This document shows, piece by piece, positions 5,841-6,027 of a stretch of DNA of 6,027 nucleotides; position 1 is the stretch's first letter; the number at the start of each line of letters is the position of its first letter. The notes under the pieces are model-generated. The model was not told the DNA's origin, ran no database searches, and saw only the letters and a program-made list of their open reading frames with translations. Location: assembly GCA_015223015.1 (NCBI GenBank), contig JADFWK010000260.1, forward strand, positions 1 to 6,027. Direction: 5' to 3'. Made by a program: the position numbers and the translations under genes. Origin of the DNA: Pseudomonadota bacterium. GTDB taxonomy: Bacteria; Desulfobacterota; DSM-4660; Desulfatiglandales; B25-G16.

Positions 5841-6027
5841 ATGGGATTTGAGAAAGTAACGTTAGGCCGTACTGGTTTGAAGGTGAGTCGGCTTGGTATT
5901 GCATCATTTTATGGAGTGGATGCTGCCATGGTAGAAGAAGCGGCGCACCGAGGGGTTAATTATTTCTACTGGGGCGCTTTGCGCACACGCAATATGGCAA
6001 ACGGTATTCGTAAGGTGGCCAAAACCA
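5841..6027 (+). CDS. Aldo/keto reductase family protein (N-terminal part, runs off the window)
   Basis: Sixty-two codons are present. The start is strongly supported by GGGGAGG at 5830-5836, four bases before ATG 5841. The opening LGRTGLKVSRLGIAS is the typical first beta hairpin and strand of aldo/keto reductases, and VEEAAHRGVNYF matches the first helix and second strand of the TIM barrel. These enzymes usually reduce carbonyls with NADPH. Here the expected FDTAxxYG catalytic segment reads FYWGALRT, so the usual Asp (here Tyr43) and Tyr (here Arg48) are not at their normal positions. It may belong to a divergent subgroup with different chemistry. It is probably on one transcript with the hydrolase, since no promoter or terminator is visible between them. 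The full-length family size is about 270-340 residues; the rest lies beyond the window. Confidence 0.88.
   Translation, partial: MGFEKVTLGRTGLKVSRLGIASFYGVDAAMVEEAAHRGVNYFYWGALRTRNMANGIRKVAKT

Overview
The window reads like ordinary chromosome of a Gram-negative anaerobe-type bacterium, most likely a Desulfobacterota (former Deltaproteobacteria) relative. This is inferred from the style of the encoded proteins, with no marker gene to prove it. All confidently called genes lie on the + strand. There are no tRNA or rRNA genes, CRISPR arrays, insertion sequences or convincing intrinsic terminators.

Layout. Bases 1-81 may be the tail of an upstream gene. Bases 139-1881 encode a secreted protein with two LysM domains and a C-terminal region that appears to hold three diverged copies of one module. 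Bases 1976-3550 encode Nnr, the bifunctional NAD(P)HX epimerase/dehydratase that repairs hydrated nicotinamide cofactors. It is followed after only 9 bases by a zinc-dependent alcohol dehydrogenase-family protein (3560-4558), so these two are almost certainly one transcript. A 219-base gap (4559-4777) comes next, with several overlapping signals. Then come a membrane-anchored alpha/beta hydrolase (4778-5626), a possible small exported protein (5633-5812), and the first 62 codons of an aldo/keto reductase-family protein that runs off the end.

How the genes fit together. Nnr repairs NAD(P)H damaged by hydration, and the dehydrogenase beside it should use NAD(P)(H), so their pairing is sensible. 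I see no evidence of a dedicated shared pathway. The hydrolase, small ORF and aldo/keto reductase are close enough to form a second transcript. The LysM protein is probably a cell-wall protein and may be a separate unit with its own candidate promoter.

Most interesting part. The gap at 4559-4777 has an unusual arrangement of GGGA and TCCC elements. The Shine-Dalgarno (SD) sequence of the hydrolase lies in the 3' arm of a 13-base-pair hairpin. A short upstream ORF with its own good SD runs through that hairpin into the hydrolase start, and that SD is also covered by an inverted repeat. This could be a translational switch, but the same DNA can also be read as a promoter with an operator, or as an antisense gene remnant. 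I found no complete new system; the window is mainly housekeeping and accessory metabolism with a few odd details.
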